From positions 1-64,000 of the IMG/VR virus record IMGVR_UViG_3300037493_006316: 64,000 nt of DNA, one strand, 5' to 3'. Both the position numbers and the translations under genes were made by a program. This document shows positions 62,982 to 64,000 of the stretch, one piece after another. Source of the stretch: a virus. Numbering within the stretch: position 1 is the first letter of the stretch; each line of letters begins with the position of its first letter. The notes beneath the pieces are model-generated. The model ran no database searches, was not told the origin of the DNA, and saw only the letters and a list, made by a program, of their open reading frames with translations.

Positions 62982-63568
62982 CGCCGAGGCCGGGTTGCGC
63001 GGAGGGCGCCCTCCATCGCCGCGGCCTGTTTGAGGACCTCGTCATAGCGCGCTGGGTCGTGCGATACCACGCGCTGCAGCGCGCTCATCGCCTCGTCGTA
63101 GGCGCGAAGCATGGCCGCGGGCGGCATTTCGCCGCGCTCGATCAGCGGCATCATCTCGGCGCGCCGCAGCTCGACGGCGGCCGCCGCCTCGACGTCGTCG
63201 CACAGAGCCACCGGCGGCGCGAAGGCTGCCAGCGAGAGCTGCGCCGACCCGACGCGCACCGGCTCGCAGCCGTCTGGGCGCGGCTCGAGCGCCAGCTGCT
63301 CGCCCTTCGGCTCACCCGTGCCGGCCGGCGGCGCCGGCGGCAGGCGCCGCTCTGTGGGCACCCGGCCGTGCGGCCGCACCGTCACCGCGCCAGCCTCCGT
63401 GCGCCGGACGTGACCCCGCACAGGCACGCCGGGCGCCTTGGGGATGGGCAGCAGCGCCAGCGGGCGCCCAGGGCCCGCCACGCGCACTGCGGCGCCCTCC
63501 AGGCCCTGGGGCGTCGCCGGCGCCGTCGCGGCAGATTCCGCCTTGCGCAGCACGAGGCGGGCCTGCAT
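62978..63568 (-). CDS. Hypothetical protein, 196 aa
   Basis: ATG 63566-63568 overlaps the upstream stop as ATGA. The N-terminal two thirds are Pro/Arg/Gly-rich (GVPVRGHVRRTEAGAVTVRP, VPTERRLPPAPPAGTGEPKG), a flexible basic region. The C-terminal ~70 residues are helical (EMMPLIERGEMPPAAMLRAY). No family was recognised. It links the right-edge gene to the XF1762-like gene by 4-bp overlaps. Confidence 0.5.
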   Translation of the reverse strand: MQARLVLRKAESAATAPATPQGLEGAAVRVAGPGRPLALLPIPKAPGVPVRGHVRRTEAGAVTVRPHGRVPTERRLPPAPPAGTGEPKGEQLALEPRPDGCEPVRVGSAQLSLAAFAPPVALCDDVEAAAAVELRRAEMMPLIERGEMPPAAMLRAYDEAMSALQRVVSHDPARYDEVLKQAAAMEGALRATRPRR

Positions 63569-64000
63569 CAGTCCTCCACGGTGGCGTAGCCGTAGGCGGC
63601 GAACGCGCTCACGCTGCGGTCGGGAATGGCTTCGACGGCAGCCCACTGCTGCTCGGCGACCTCGACAACGCGAGCGAACTCGGCCTGCGCCGGGGTGTTC
63701 TGGTACGTGTCGCCCGTGGCGAGGATCACCAAGCGGATCTGCTCGCCGCCCACCTCGAGCTTGTCGTTCAGTCCCAGCGAGGCCTTGGTCCCAAACACCT
63801 TCCGCGCATGCGCGGTCGGCTCGTCGGCGCCGAACACCCTGTCGAGCACGTCGCGCGTCGGGCACTCGCCGACCCGCATGGTCAGCGTGCGCGTCGCCGG
63901 GCTCCAGTCCATGCCCACGAGGTGACCCTGCAGGCCCCCGGGCTCGGGCTGCACCCACCCGTCGGACTCGGCCGAGGCCCAGGCGTCGGCAGCAGCCGCC
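63568..64000 (-). CDS. Unknown protein, 5' part outside the window
   Basis: The frame is open to the right edge, so the start lies beyond 64000. Visible residues include WSPATRTLTMRVGECPTRDV, FGTKASLGLNDKLEVGGEQI and, near the end, SVSAFAAYGYATVED. No known domain was recognised. A GTG at 63954 is a possible internal start (128 aa). In many phages the genes just upstream of the protease encode portal or packaging proteins, but nothing seen here proves that. Confidence 0.5.
   Translation of the reverse strand, partial: AAAADAWASAESDGWVQPEPGGLQGHLVGMDWSPATRTLTMRVGECPTRDVLDRVFGADEPTAHARKVFGTKASLGLNDKLEVGGEQIRLVILATGDTYQNTPAQAEFARVVEVAEQQWAAVEAIPDRSVSAFAAYGYATVED

Noticed and set aside
60492-63047. 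851-codon plus-strand frame opposite csf1 and the XF1762-like gene
   Set aside because: The minus-strand proteins have recognisable motifs and overlapping starts; the plus frame has none.
1-64000. CRISPR array
   Set aside because: No regularly spaced direct repeats were seen; the only short repeats are promoter, operator and gene-start motifs described above.
1-64000. tRNA or rRNA genes, insertion sequences, integrase
   Set aside because: No cloverleaf-like sequence, transposase or recombinase motif was recognised. Absence by eye is not proof.

Overview
This window is a strongly GC-rich stretch of a tailed bacteriophage (or prophage) genome with a contractile tail. The tail sheath, tail tube, tape measure, baseplate hub, spike and J-like genes are all recognisable from their sequence. 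The host cannot be named. GTG and TTG starts, 4-bp ATGA/GTGA/TTGA gene overlaps and GC-rich codons suggest a high-GC bacterium. No integrase, terminase, portal, tRNA or CRISPR array is visible. Both ends are cut: a lipoprotein gene runs off the left end, and the gene at the right end enters from outside.

Layout. Positions 1-15.7 kb form a leftward (minus) block of early and accessory genes. It holds many small unknowns, a deoxyribosyltransferase-like protein, an ASCH-like protein, a MoxR-type AAA+ ATPase with a vWA protein and a third partner, two DNA methyltransferases, a DUF5131-type protein, a Cas4-like nuclease candidate and a tandem KH-domain protein. At 15.7-16.8 kb lies a switch-like divergent control region with an XRE regulator and repeated operators. 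Positions 15.8-31.7 kb form a rightward block: an SMC-like ATPase, a UvrD-type helicase, a winged-helix protein, a possible RdgC-like protein, ThyX, a pentapeptide-repeat protein, coiled-coil proteins, a (p)ppGpp-hydrolase-like HD protein, an R2K-type ATP-grasp protein and a receiver-like protein.

Positions 31.7-33.6 kb (minus) are a lysis cassette with holin-like membrane proteins and an L,D-transpeptidase-like endolysin. A lone RuvC-like resolvase gene follows on the plus strand. Positions 34.4-56.5 kb (minus) are the virion genes, read from protease, scaffold and capsid through connectors, sheath, tube, frameshifted chaperones, tape measure and baseplate to a BNR-type tail protein.

The most striking region is 56.9-61.7 kb (minus), just upstream of the protease. 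It is a compact operon that reads as a type IV-B-like CRISPR-Cas module: Csf1-like zinc-finger protein, Cas11-like small protein, Csf2/Cas7-like, Csf3/Cas5-like, an extra Cas6/Csf5-like RAMP and a CysH-like PP-loop protein. There is no array, adaptation gene or DinG helicase here. A phage carrying this mini-system inside its late region is the leading candidate for an undescribed system.

Regulation is partly readable. Four minus-strand promoters and one plus-strand promoter share the plan TTGCnC-N16-wTAC with conserved spacer bases. A second type (TTGnnn-N17-TAGnCT) precedes 24.5 kb, 31.25 kb and the protease gene. A motif TGTAGCGGTTT occurs three times and is probably the target of the XRE protein.
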